Assembly (NCBI GenBank): GCA_963817015.1
Contig: CAWFMV010000007.1
Location: 558,001 to 622,000 of the forward strand
From: VAZQ01 sp963817015
GTDB taxonomy: Bacteria; Pseudomonadota; Alphaproteobacteria; Rhizobiales; Xanthobacteraceae
DNA length: 64,000 nucleotides
Direction of reading: 5' to 3'
Below, one piece after another: positions 35,336 to 44,291 of this stretch. The first letter of the stretch is position 1. Every line of letters begins with the position of its first letter. The notes under the pieces are model-generated. The model ran no database searches, had not been told where the DNA came from, and saw nothing but the letters and a program-made list of their open reading frames with translations. The translations under genes and the position numbers were made by a program.

Positions 35336-35674
35336 TGATCTTTATCTCCGTAGTGGGGCGGTCCCATTCGTCGTCTTTTACATACTATTATTATGGGCTA
35401 TGGCGGGAACCAAGGTGGCGCGGCGCTACGCCACGTGGGCCAGATCTGGCCAGCCAATTTGTTATTCTTTTTGTTCACCTTATCGCCGCTTTAGCGGCGG
35501 GACGTCGCCAAGCTTGATCTGTACCGCGTTCCGGGCGCCGACAAGCCTCCTATCAACATTGTTTGTTTGCTGCTTTGCGCCGTTCCACGTGCAATTTCGT
35601 ACCGTCTCGCTCAAGTTGCTTGTAAATCGCCAGAGTCATGGTAGACGACGCGTCCGAATTGGGAGCAAGTCGAC
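35336..35674. other. Intergenic region upstream of Bug gene, no gene recognised
   Basis: About 340 bp, less GC-rich than its surroundings (for example 35380-35400 and 35458-35480). It should hold the promoter of the Bug gene on the minus strand and of the small basic protein on the plus strand. No confident ORF, hairpin or repeat is seen. Confidence 0.4.
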
Positions 35675-35857
35675 ATGGCAAAGAAGAGAGTGCGGAGAGT
35701 GCGACGCGCGTGGTCAAAAGACGACATCAAGGAGCTCAAGGCGCACTCGCGCGCTAAGACCCCAGTCGTCAAGATTGCGAAAGAGACCAAACGCAGCGCG
35801 CTGGCGTTGCGGCAGAAGGCTTGGCAGCTCGGAATAGCCCTCGGACACCGAAGATAA
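35675..35857 (+). CDS. Small basic SANT/Myb-like protein
   Basis: A 60-residue, strongly basic protein: MAKKRVRRVRRAWSKDDIKE, then SRAKTPVVKIAKETKR and ALRQKAWQLGI. The W-x-x-x-D-I-x-x-L and Q-K-A-W pattern resembles SANT/Myb-like three-helix domains, and similar short proteins are common in Bradyrhizobium-type genomes. DNA or chromatin-like binding is plausible; function unproven. ATG lies after GGGAGCAAGTCGAC. Confidence 0.7.
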   Translation: MAKKRVRRVRRAWSKDDIKELKAHSRAKTPVVKIAKETKRSALALRQKAWQLGIALGHRR

Positions 35858-36101
35858 CTGATTTAGCAGAGACTTGGACGGGCGACGATCCGTCTTTGGC
35901 CGCGTGTTACGACAGGCGGCCGTGTTCTCTTTTGTTTTGTTTTAATACTATAGGTGAAAATTTCCTACGGGCGCGCGCGAACCTTGTGGGAACAAGGCTC
36001 GCCCCAAAGTGGGATGCAGGTCGATTCAAACGGAATAGAGCCCCGATCGGCAAGAGTTTGCCGATCTTCTACTGGGCTATTGTGCATGATGGGGATGGCC
36101 T

Positions 36102-36416
36102 ATGGGCGAGGCGACGGCGCTCGTATCGATTGTTATACTTGTTTTGTTCCTGCTTATCGCTCTATTGGGAAGGCGTCTGATCAGCGTGGAAAAACGGCTG
36201 GCAAAGCTCATTCCCATTGACGCAAAGCTCGATCTGCTGCTGAAGGCCGCCCGGCTGGAGTATGATCCTCTAGGCAACTTGCCGGGGGATGTCGTGAAGG
36301 CGCTGCAGGCGGGCCAGAAGATTGATGCGATCAAGCGCTATCGTGAGGTGATGTCGGTCAGTTTGGCGGAAGCCAAATCTGTTATCGAGGAGGCGCAGCG
36401 CCGGTCGGGCCTTTGA
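36102..36416 (+). CDS. Membrane-anchored protein with ribosomal L7/L12 C-terminal-like domain
   Basis: A 104-residue protein. Residues about 6-26 (ALVSIVILVLFLLIALLG) form one membrane span; residues about 60-104 (GDVVKALQAGQKIDAIKRYR, EVMSVSLAEAKSVIEEAQ) match the ribosomal bL12 C-terminal domain consensus, including the KI-AIK-YRE motif that contacts translation GTPases. The usual N-terminal L10-binding part is absent. Function unknown. The start is ATG at 36102 in GGCCTATGGGCGAG. Confidence 0.75.
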   Translation: MGEATALVSIVILVLFLLIALLGRRLISVEKRLAKLIPIDAKLDLLLKAARLEYDPLGNLPGDVVKALQAGQKIDAIKRYREVMSVSLAEAKSVIEEAQRRSGL

Positions 36417-36667
36417 CGTCTCGGAGGTCTAACTTTTTGTTCGAGCATGATCTTTTCCAAAGACCGCTTCGCCGGAAGATGCCCAAGGTATCGGATTGCG
36501 TCACACGCAGGCCGCATCGCGCGGCTGTCCGCCTGTTACCGCTGCTTCGGTTGAGATCGCACGTTAAGGCCGGCGAGCGGCAAGTCCGTTCGGCTTTCTA
36601 TCGATCAGAGGCGCGGCGCCGGACGCCGCTGACGCGACCAATTGGAAACTGGAGTGAATCCTTTGGC

Positions 36668-37117
36668 CTAAGCGGCCGAAGAACCAGGCGAGGATGTCTC
36701 TAACGTCTCGTTGCCCGCGATCTCTTCGACCAGATCGACGATACGTCGCCTCAGTCTTCGCTCTTTTATCAGCATGAACGCCTTGGTGAGCGAGAGGCCG
36801 TCGGTCGTGGCGAGGAATTCGAACACATAGGCGGGTGATGGCGCCTCTCCAGATCCGTTAGGCTGCCCCGCCAGGTGCGGTGCGCCTTCGAAGAAGAACG
36901 GCACCGGGATTTGCAGGATATTGGAGATGTGCTGCAAGCGGCCCGCGCCGATGCGGTTGGCTCCGTTCTCATACTTTTGCACTTGCTGGAACGTGATCCC
37001 GAGCCCATTGCCGAGCTTTTCTTGCGTCATTCCGAGCATTTTCCGGCGCATCCGGACCCGGCTGCCTACGTGCTTGTCGACGGGGTTGGCGATCCGCTTA
37101 ACCATTGTTTGCTTCAC
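36668..37117 (-). CDS. XRE-family transcriptional regulator
   Basis: A 149-residue regulator with an N-terminal Cro/CI HTH (VGSRVRMRRKMLGMTQEKLG, ITFQQVQKYENGANRIGAGR, LQHISNILQIPVPFFFEG) and a C-terminal helical part ending SSPGSSAA. This architecture is common in Rhizobiales. GTG at 37117 is favoured because GGAG lies 6 bases upstream; ATG at 37105 is in frame. The target is unknown; no neighbouring operon is evident. The 250 bp after it (36417-36667) show no gene. Confidence 0.87.
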   Translation of the reverse strand: MKQTMVKRIANPVDKHVGSRVRMRRKMLGMTQEKLGNGLGITFQQVQKYENGANRIGAGRLQHISNILQIPVPFFFEGAPHLAGQPNGSGEAPSPAYVFEFLATTDGLSLTKAFMLIKERRLRRRIVDLVEEIAGNETLETSSPGSSAA

Positions 37118-37219
37118 GATTTCTCCGATCGCTCATGCTGACGGCGAGGTAGGAGCCCCAGATTGCCGAGGCTAACAGACATAAACGTCAGGCGCTGGCA
37201 CGACGCCGATGTGGGCGCT

Positions 37220-37342
37220 TCAGAACCCGATGATGTTGTAGTAGAGCGCTACGAGAACCACGAGTGCCAGAACGGCCGTTAGCAACTTCAGCATCGTCTT
37301 GCCGCTTGGGCTGCTCGACGGCAGATTGTCATTGATGGACAT
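37220..37342 (-). CDS. Small membrane protein, 40 residues
   Basis: ATG at 37342 follows GAGGACCC and opens MSINDNLPSSSPSGKTMLKL, then one hydrophobic span (LLTAVLALVVLVALYYNIIG) to the C-terminus. The good ribosome site and clean span suggest a real gene; no family is recognised. Confidence 0.5.
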   Translation of the reverse strand: MSINDNLPSSSPSGKTMLKLLTAVLALVVLVALYYNIIGF

Positions 37343-37952
37343 TGGGTCCTCGTCTGGTTGGGAGAGCTCAATTTGCGCACGTAGCCCCGCTCGAGCGTGT
37401 GCTCGCAATACGGGTAGGTGTTCTGCGCCTGAGCAGGCTCGCACCCGACATTGCCGGGAGCCGCTAGACACCCCTATTGAAGCGCGGAAAACAGCGATCG
37501 TGTTGCATAACCACTGCCACCACACTGAGGCAGGCCGCGGCAGCCAACGAGACGCTGGATTTGCGCTCCCTCGCTTGCAGGCGGGAGCGCGATCTGTCTC
37601 TCAGTCATCGGCGCCTAGGATATCTGGCCGATGATCACAAAGCATGCGCTACATCCGTATGAATGTCCAGGGGCAGCGGACGCGGGCAATGCAGGAGAGC
37701 GGTGACACGATTTGATCGCTGCGACGGCGTACCTAACAGGATCGTACCTAACAGGTTATTGTCCCGCTCACCGCCTTGAGACTCGGCATGGCAGCACAAC
37801 CTGTTTTGCCTTAGCTGGCGATTTGTGCTCTTGGCCTATCACTCATGAATGCCGGGGTGGCGAACGGGTGCGCTACCCGTGCGAGAGCTGGCTCACGCCA
37901 ACTTGTATTGGGGCCGTATTGCCCCTAACTGGGGTCTCTTGAAGGAGAAACA
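37343..37952. other. Gene-poor stretch with a 15-bp tandem duplication
   Basis: About 610 bp without a convincing gene. At 37728-37742 and 37743-37757 the unit cgtacctaacaggat repeats in tandem with one mismatch. Short open frames here have no ribosome site or recognisable motif. The promoter of the gene at 37953 should lie at the right end. Confidence 0.4.
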
Positions 37953-38216
37953 ATGGCTAGTGCAAAGGATTATCAAGCGAAAGCCGAAGCACAATTCCAC
38001 AAGACCATAAAGAAGGCGCACGACGCCAAACAGACCCTCTCTCCATACGAGCTTGCCGCCCGGGCTACCGACGAAAAGACAGCGAAATTGAGAGCGCTAC
38101 GCTTAGCCAAGGAGACTGCGGAGGCGATCGTGGCGGCCGAGACCAAAGCTGCAAAGACCAAGCCCGCCGCCAGGGACAAAACGATCTCCAAAAAAGCGGC
38201 GAGCAGGGAGAGTTAG
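37953..38216 (+). CDS. Small Lys/Ala-rich protein, unknown function
   Basis: An 87-residue hydrophilic protein rich in Ala and Lys (MASAKDYQAKAEAQFHKTIK, later TAKLRALRLAKETAEAI), probably helical and basic. ATG lies 6 bases after GAAGGAGAAACA, an excellent ribosome site. I recall similar uncharacterised proteins in Bradyrhizobium-like genomes. A perfect 7-bp inverted repeat (gttgcaa/ttgcaac, 38225-38245) follows the stop. Confidence 0.65.
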   Translation: MASAKDYQAKAEAQFHKTIKKAHDAKQTLSPYELAARATDEKTAKLRALRLAKETAEAIVAAETKAAKTKPAARDKTISKKAASRES

Positions 38217-38298
38217 CTCTGTTTTGTTGCAATAGTTTGTTGCAACAGGGCGTTCACCTAAGCCGAACCATGCTGGCATGGTCGGGCGTTATACGCCG

Positions 38299-38511
38299 TT
38301 AGTGCCGACCCAGCGTCCATTCTTCGGTGCTGGACTTTCGTGCACCCATGGCAACAAGCAGGCGCTCTGTCGTCGGTCGATCAGCACCGATTCCCTTCTC
38401 AAGGTGACGGATTGCTCCCACCCGCATAAGCATCCTGCGCAGCTTTCGCTTTTGACGCCATTCGGAGATCGCCGTCCAAATCCTTCGCGTGACTTTGGCG
38501 AGAAGGTGCAT
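38299..38511 (-). CDS. Possible small DUF1127-like protein
   Basis: A 70-residue basic frame, MHLLAKVTRRIWTAISEWRQ then KRKLRRMLMRVGAIRHLEKG. The W-R-x-x-R-K-L pattern followed by HLEKGIG faintly resembles DUF1127 small proteins (arginine-rich, RNA-related). Ribosome site is weak (GGATTGAG). Could be chance. Confidence 0.35.
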   Translation of the reverse strand: MHLLAKVTRRIWTAISEWRQKRKLRRMLMRVGAIRHLEKGIGADRPTTERLLVAMGARKSSTEEWTLGRH

Positions 38512-39005
38512 CTAACTCAATCCCGTGTGTTTTGAATGCGCATCACAAACTGACAGATACCCCGCTCGCAGATGCGCACTCGATATCGCGAGGTGGCTCA
38601 CCCAACATCTTGCGGCGATTGCGGAGAGAAGGTGGTTATTCCAGAGGCGCCGATTGTGAGAAGGCCCTGCTAGAACCAAGTTCTCCACTCGAGAGCAGGA
38701 ACTTTCATCTGAGATGCTAAGTCTTTTGCATCCGAAAGGTTCCACACAAGAAAGCAACCACGCGGGGATCAATAGCGACAATTGCGATTGCGGAGGCACT
38801 GTATGATTGCCTTTGCCCGCGATCGCCAATTGAGACTGGCCGATCAATAACGGTGGAGTTTTTTGAACGGTGGAGTTTTTTGGTCAGGCGCTTGCGTCGG
38901 CGCGTGCAATGCCTGGAGGGATTCGGATTGCTCGGCCGTCAAAGCTTCCCCGTAAACAGTCCTGAAAAATGCTCTCAGATAAATCGCTTGGATATGCGGC
39001 TAGTT
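38512..39005. other. Intergenic stretch, no gene recognised
   Basis: About 490 bp up to tRNA-Ala. A short direct duplication, cggtggagttttttgaa / cggtggagttttttggt, lies near 38850-38885. No ORF with a ribosome site or known motif is visible. Confidence 0.4.
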
Positions 39006-39081
<76 letters not shown>

Positions 39082-39164
39082 ATCACGTGACGCGGATGTC
39101 GGGAACCTCCGCGTTTCAGATCATACACATCAGGCCGTCAGGCTATCTGCCTGGGCGTCCCGTC

Positions 39165-39560
39165 TCAAGGCTCTTCGTCGTCCTCACGCTCGCCGATGAT
39201 ATCGGTGACGTCGTCGTCGGTCTCTTCCTGCTCCTCGATGAGGGCGGCGTCATCGAGGCTCTCGTCGATCTCGATGTCGTCCTCGGCTCCTTCGGCCGCC
39301 TCCGCGCCCTTCTTGCCCTGCGCCTCGGCGTCAGCATCCTCGAGCGACACGAACTCAGCGTCCTGGGTCTCCGGCACGACGGCCTCTTCCTGACGCGCCG
39401 CCACCGGGCGGGCCGGTTCCGGACGCGACCGGGCCGTCAGCGCCGCCACCGCCATGGTGGTATGGCATTTCGGGCAGATGATCGGGTCTTTGCTCAGGTC
39501 GTAGAACTTCGCACCGCAACTGCCGCAGAGGCGCTTGGTGCCGAGCTCGGGTTTCGCCAC
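39165..39560 (-). CDS. FYDLN acid domain protein (TIGR02300)
   Basis: Alphaproteobacterial protein of about 131 residues. The N-terminus holds a zinc-ribbon-like CGSCGAKFYDLSKDPIICPKC, the FYDLN motif; the remainder is very acidic (DDIEIDESLDDAALIEEQEE). GTG at 39560 gives (M)AKPELGTKRLCG, the family start; the longer upstream frame is not conserved. Function unknown. Divergent from aroA, with about 200 bp between. Confidence 0.88.
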   Translation of the reverse strand: MAKPELGTKRLCGSCGAKFYDLSKDPIICPKCHTTMAVAALTARSRPEPARPVAARQEEAVVPETQDAEFVSLEDADAEAQGKKGAEAAEGAEDDIEIDESLDDAALIEEQEETDDDVTDIIGEREDDEEP

Positions 39561-39760
39561 GGTCCGGTTTCCTTGGGTCGAAGCCTGAAATTTGAGGTGC
39601 TTCACTTGGCGAGTCGCGCCCGCCCTGTCAATAGCGAGATCCTTGGGAAAGTTGTGGGGATTCGGGGCTTGTGACCCGGGTGGCGGGAGCCGGATGACGC
39701 TTCCGGCCGGCCATGCTAGTGGACCCGGCATTGCAACCGGCATTGCAAGGAGTACCCGCC

Positions 39761-41098
39761 GTGTCGCACGCAACGCCAGCTCCGCTCACCGCCCGCCGCT
39801 GCGGGTGCGCTCAGGGGGCGCGTACGCGTGCCCGGCGACAAGTCGATTTCGAACCGCGCCCTCATCTTCGGCGCCCTGGCAGTCGGCGAAACGCGGATTT
39901 CGGGCCTGCTCGAAGGCGAGGACGTGCTCAACACCGGCAAGGCCATGGCGGCCCTGGGGGCGAGTGTCGAGCGGCTGGGCACTGGCGAGTGGCGGGTGCA
40001 CGGGGTCGGGGTCGGCGGCTTCCGCGAGCCCGCGGGTGTGCTCGACTTCGGCAATTCCGCCACCGGCTGCCGGCTGGTGATGGGCGCTGTGGCCGGCTGC
40101 CCGATCACCGCCATCTTCGATGGCGACGCCTCGCTGCGCAAGCGGCCGATGCGGCGCATCATCGACCCGGTCATTGAGATCGGCGCGCGGGTGCTGCGCG
40201 AGGAAGCGGGCGGGCGGCTGCCGGTCACCCTGCAGGGCGCTCGCGACCCGCTCCCGATCGTCTACCGCACGCCAGTTCCTTCCGCGCAGATCAAATCGGC
40301 GGTGCTGCTGGCAGGCCTCGCGGCGCCCGGGCGCGACCACCGTGATCGAAAGCGAGGCGAGCCGCGACCACACCGAGCGGCTGCTCCTTCACTTCGGCGC
40401 CGAGGTCAAGATCGCGCCCGAGGGCGCGCATGGGCGCCGGATTACGCTCACCGGCCAGCCCGAGCTCGTCCCGGCCCCGGTGGTGGTGCCGGCCGATCCG
40501 TCCTCGGCAGCGTTCCCGATGGTGGCGGCGCTGATCGTGCCGGGCTCCGAGGTGACGCTCACCGACGTCATGACCAACCCGTTGCGGACGGGCCTGATCA
40601 CGACGCTGCGCGAGATGGGCGCCGATATCGAGACCGTCAATGTTCGTGGCGACGTCGGCGAGGAGCTCGCCGATTTCCGCGTGCGGGCCTCTGCGCTCAA
40701 GGGCGTCGACGTTCCCCCCGAGCGCGCGCCCTACGATGATCGACGAATATCCGATCCTGGCGGTCGCGGCCGCCTTCGCGGAGGGCACGACGCGCATGCG
40801 CGGCCTCAAGGAGCTGCGCGTGAAGGAATCCGACCGGCTGGCCGCGGTCGCCGACGGCCTGCGGGCGAACGGCGTCGCCGTCGAGATCGAGGGCGACGAC
40901 CTGATCGTGCATGGCAAGGGCCGCGCACCGGGCGGCGGTCAGGTCGTGACCCACATGGATCACCGCATCGCCATGGCGTTCCTGGTCATGGGGCTTGCGA
41001 GCGACAAGCCGGTCGGCGTTGACGACACTTCGTTCATCGCCACGAGCTTCCCGAGCTTCGTGCCGATGATCCGCGGGCTCGGTGGAGAGCTAAGCTGA
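39761..41098 (+). CDS. aroA: 3-phosphoshikimate 1-carboxyvinyltransferase (three frame breaks)
   Basis: EPSP synthase, sixth step of the shikimate pathway. GTG at 39761 follows AAGGAGTACC. After a break near 39805 the frame reads RVRVPGDKSISNRALIFGAL, the PEP/shikimate-binding site, and LDFGNSATGCRLVMG; breaks near 40330 and 40733 separate LLAGLAAPG from TTVIESEASRDHTE, and PPERAPY from MIDEYPILAVAAAFAEG. The C-terminal part carries KESDRLAAVADGL and THMDHRIAMAFLVMG. Total length is normal (about 445 codons), so the breaks look like sequencing indels. Ala in the NSATGC motif, not NSGTA, resembles class II glyphosate-tolerant forms; this is motif reading only. Confidence 0.9.
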
Positions 41099-41151
41099 GA
41101 CTAAGTCGCGATTTGTGCTAAGGCACGTCCTGACGACCACAGGTGCTCCCG

Positions 41152-41558
41152 ATGCGCCCCACTACCTTCGCAGAGAGCTATGAGCGGATCATCGCTGGCA
41201 CGGACTGCGACGCGGCGCTGGCGGAATTTCTCGATACTTTTTATGTCACGCCCACGGCCGAGGGGCGCCTCGACACCTTGGGTCGCGAGCCTCGCTTGAC
41301 TGGTGATGAACACCTCGACGCCCTGGCGGGCGCAGTGGCGGAATATCTGGCGCGTCAGTACGAGCTGCCAAGTATTCCTGCTTGTTGGGCTTTCGAGCCC
41401 TCACGTTATCTTGAGCACGTTGGCATCCGTGTTCGATCGATAGTCCGGGAATGCGCGAGTATCTGACCTTTTCGAGCCCAGCGGAATTTGCTTCCCGCAA
41501 TATCTTTACCGAAGAGCGCCCGCTCCGCCGTGCGCGCAGCGGCCTCAAGCAGTCATGA
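41152..41558 (+). CDS. Uncharacterised protein coupled to cmk (one frame break)
   Basis: ATG at 41152 gives MRPTTFAESYERIIAGTDCD and, after residue 90, SRYLEHV; the frame then ends in noise at 41466. Adding one T at the GTT near 41419 restores WHPCSIDSPGMREYLTFSSP, ending RARSGLKQS with TGA overlapping the cmk ATG (ATGA). I therefore read one protein of about 135 residues, translated together with cytidylate kinase. No domain is recognised. Alternative: two unrelated frames, less likely given the overlap. Confidence 0.6.
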
Positions 41559-42193
41559 TTATCGCCATCGACGGACCGGCGGCCTCCGGCAAGGGCACGC
41601 TCGGCAAACGGCTCGCCGCCCATTACGGGCTGCGCCACCTCGACACCGGGCTGATCTACCGGGCAGTCACCAAGGCGCTCGTCGACGCCGGTGACCGGCT
41701 CGACGATGTCGAGCGGGCAGTCGCCGCCGCGAAGGCGCTCAATCCGGGCGGGTTTGACGAAAAGGCGCTCAAGAGCCACGCGATTGGCGAGGCCGCCTCG
41801 ATCGTGTCGGCGCTACCCGAGGTCCGGGCGGCGCTGTTGGCCTTCCAGCGCGACTTTGGGCGGGCGCCCCCTGGCGCCGTGCTCGACGGGCGCGACATCG
41901 GTACGGTGATTTTTCCCGACGCCGACGTGAAGATCTACGTCGATGCAACCCCCGAGGTACGGGCTCGCCGGCGGGCGGCCGAGATCGCCTCGACGGGTGG
42001 CGCGGTCAGCGAGGCCGAGGTGCTGGCCGACATCCGGCGCCGCGACGAGCGCGATACCCGGCGGGCGGCTGCCCCCCTCAGGCCCGCCCCGGATGCGCAC
42101 TTGCTCGATACCACGCATTTGGATATAGACGCTGCATTCTGGGCCGCCATCGACATTGTCGAAGCCGTCCGAGCAGGCCGAAAGCGGGGCTGA
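41555..42193 (+). CDS. cmk: Cytidylate kinase
   Basis: Phosphorylates CMP and dCMP to diphosphates. A 212-residue P-loop kinase starting MIIAIDGPAASGKGTLGKRL (Walker A), with HLDTGLIYRAVTKA, LDGRDIGTVIFPDADVKIY and the lid RRRDERDTRR. ATG at 41555 overlaps the upstream frame's stop. A stem cgaaagcg/cgctttcg (42179-42204) spans the stop and may end transcription. In the common aroA-cmk-rpsA order. Confidence 0.96.
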   Translation: MIIAIDGPAASGKGTLGKRLAAHYGLRHLDTGLIYRAVTKALVDAGDRLDDVERAVAAAKALNPGGFDEKALKSHAIGEAASIVSALPEVRAALLAFQRDFGRAPPGAVLDGRDIGTVIFPDADVKIYVDATPEVRARRRAAEIASTGGAVSEAEVLADIRRRDERDTRRAAAPLRPAPDAHLLDTTHLDIDAAFWAAIDIVEAVRAGRKRG

Positions 42194-42402
42194 CCGCGCT
42201 TTCGTCGTGGAGGACCTAGCCTGCTCCGCCCGCTTCCTGATGGTGCGCTTCCAGACCTGAATCATCGCTTCGATCGCTTGGTCGCCGCGCTCGGCTGCCG
42301 TTACGCAGGTGGACGTCTACGCAAGTGGACGTGGCCAGCTTCTACACGGCGTGCGTTGCGGCCCGGCAGGAACCGCCACATGAACCGTTAACGGGAGAGT
42401 CC

Positions 42403-44118
42403 ATGGCTACCGCCGCCAGTGTCGCTACATCATCGCGTGAGGATTTCGCCAAGCTGCTCGAGGAGTTGTTTACCCAGGGCAGCCTGCAGGAAGGGTCCGT
42501 CGTCAAGGGAACGATCGTCGGGATCGAGAAGGATCTCGCGGTCATCGATGTCGGCGCCAAGACCGAAGGCCGCGTGCCGATCCGGGAGTTCACCGGGCCG
42601 GGCCGCCAGAACGATCTCAAGGTCGGCGATACGGTGGAGGTCTATCTCGAGCGGGTCGAGAACGCGCTCGGCGAGGCGGTGCTTTCGCGCGACAAGGCGC
42701 GCCGTGAGGAGAGCTGGGGCAAGCTCGAGAAGGCCTTCAACAATAACGAGAAGGTGCAGGGCGTCATCTTCAATCAGGTCAAGGGCGGCTTCACCGTCGA
42801 TCTCGATGGCGCGGTGGCGTTCCTGCCGCGCTCGCAGGTCGACATCCGGCCGATCCGCGACGTGTCGCCGCTGATGAACCAGCCGCAGCCGTTCCAAATC
42901 CTGAAGATGGATCGCCGGCGCGGCAACATCGTGGTGTCGCGCCGCACGGTGCTCGAGGAGACCCGCGCCGAGCAGCGCCAGGAGCTGGTGCAGAACCTCG
43001 AAGAGGGCCAGGTCATCGACGGTGTGGTCAAGAACATCACCGACTACGGTGCGTTCGTGGATCTGGGCGGCATCGACGGCCTCCTGCACGTCACCGACAT
43101 CGCCTGGCGGCGCGTCAATCATCCGACCGAGGTGCTCAATATCGGGCAGCAGGTGAAGGTCAAGATCATCAAGATCAATCACGAGACCCACCGCATCTCG
43201 CTCGGCATGAAGCAGCTGCAGGACGATCCCTGGCAGGGCATCGAGGCGAAATATCCGATCGGTACGCGCTACAAGGGCCGCGTCACCAACATCACCGACT
43301 ACGGCGCGTTCGTGGAGCTGGAGCCGGGTATCGAAGGGCTCATCCACGTCTCCGAGATGTCGTGGACCAAGAAGAACGTGCACCCCGGCAAGATCGTGTC
43401 GACCTCGCAGGAGGTCGACGTGCAGATCCTCGAGGTCGATCCGGTCAAGCGCCGCATCTCGCTCGGCCTCAAGCAGACCATGCGCAATCCGTGGGAGGTG
43501 TTCGTCGAGAAGTATCCGTCGGGCACGACCATCGAGGGCGAGGTCAAGAACAAGACCGAGTTCGGCTTGTTCCTCGGCCTCGACGGCGATGTCGACGGCA
43601 TGGTGCATCTCTCCGACCTCGACTGGAAACGTCCGGGCGAGCAGGTGATCGAGGAATACAAGAAGGGCGACAAGGTTCGCGCCAAGGTGCTCGACGTCGA
43701 CGTCGAGAAGGAGCGCATCTCGCTCGGCATCAAGCAGCTCGAAGGCGATCCGATGGACACCGCGGGCGACATCAAGAAGGGCTCGGTCGTCACCTGCGAG
43801 ATCATCGAGGTCAAGGAAGCCGGCATCGATGTGAAGATCGTCGGCACCGACCTCACGACCTTCATCAAGCGCGCGGAGCTGGCGCGCGATCGCGGCGAGC
43901 AGCGGACGGAGCGTTTCGCCGTCGGCGAGAAGGTCGATGCGCGGATCATCCAGTTCGACCGCCGCGCCCACAAGGTGCAGGTGTCGATCAAGGCGCTTGA
44001 AGTCGCGGAGGAGAAGGAGGCGATCGCCCAGTACGGCTCCTCCGATTCTGGCGCGACGCTCGGCGATATCCTCGGCACCGCGCTCAAGCGGGCGAGTGAG
44101 AAGCCGAACGAGAAATAA
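42403..44118 (+). CDS. rpsA: 30S ribosomal protein S1
   Basis: Largest small-subunit protein; binds mRNA and helps start translation. 571 residues with six S1 repeats; repeated motifs include VKNITDYGAFVDLGGIDGLL, VTNITDYGAFVELEPGIEGL and KNKTEFGLFLGLDGDVDGMV. ATG at 42403 (MATAASVATSSREDF) follows GGGAGAGTCC; the upstream in-frame extension to 42325 is not expected in the family. The first 26 upstream codons and the 209-bp gap after cmk probably hold the leader. A strong hairpin follows the gene. Confidence 0.97.
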   Translation: MATAASVATSSREDFAKLLEELFTQGSLQEGSVVKGTIVGIEKDLAVIDVGAKTEGRVPIREFTGPGRQNDLKVGDTVEVYLERVENALGEAVLSRDKARREESWGKLEKAFNNNEKVQGVIFNQVKGGFTVDLDGAVAFLPRSQVDIRPIRDVSPLMNQPQPFQILKMDRRRGNIVVSRRTVLEETRAEQRQELVQNLEEGQVIDGVVKNITDYGAFVDLGGIDGLLHVTDIAWRRVNHPTEVLNIGQQVKVKIIKINHETHRISLGMKQLQDDPWQGIEAKYPIGTRYKGRVTNITDYGAFVELEPGIEGLIHVSEMSWTKKNVHPGKIVSTSQEVDVQILEVDPVKRRISLGLKQTMRNPWEVFVEKYPSGTTIEGEVKNKTEFGLFLGLDGDVDGMVHLSDLDWKRPGEQVIEEYKKGDKVRAKVLDVDVEKERISLGIKQLEGDPMDTAGDIKKGSVVTCEIIEVKEAGIDVKIVGTDLTTFIKRAELARDRGEQRTERFAVGEKVDARIIQFDRRAHKVQVSIKALEVAEEKEAIAQYGSSDSGATLGDILGTALKRASEKPNEK

Positions 44119-44138
44119 ACGGCTTGATCACGTGGAGG

Positions 44139-44164
44139 GTGGCGCGGTTTCACAACCGCGCCAC
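44139..44164 (+). terminator. Hairpin after rpsA
   Basis: Perfect 11-bp stem gtggcgcggtt / aaccgcgccac with a 4-base loop (tcac), 21 bp after the rpsA stop, followed by ttcctg rather than a long U-run. Likely a terminator or 3' stabiliser. Confidence 0.6.
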
Positions 44165-44291
44165 TTCCTGACGCCTTGCCACATTTGAGGCCTTGCCACA
44201 AATGCGGCTGGTTCATCGGCGCCATTGCTCGTTCTGATTGATATCATCGGCGGACTTGAGTTCCGCCCCGGCTCTGCGAGGGAGACAAACG

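Noticed and set aside
37712..37942. Possible small protein in the gene-poor stretch
   Set aside because: No ribosome site and it covers the 15-bp tandem duplication; composition is not coding-like.
42430..43971. 513-codon open frame antisense to rpsA
   Set aside because: Histidine/leucine/aspartate-rich shadow translation of repeated S1 domains; no ribosome site, and the sense strand is unmistakable rpsA.
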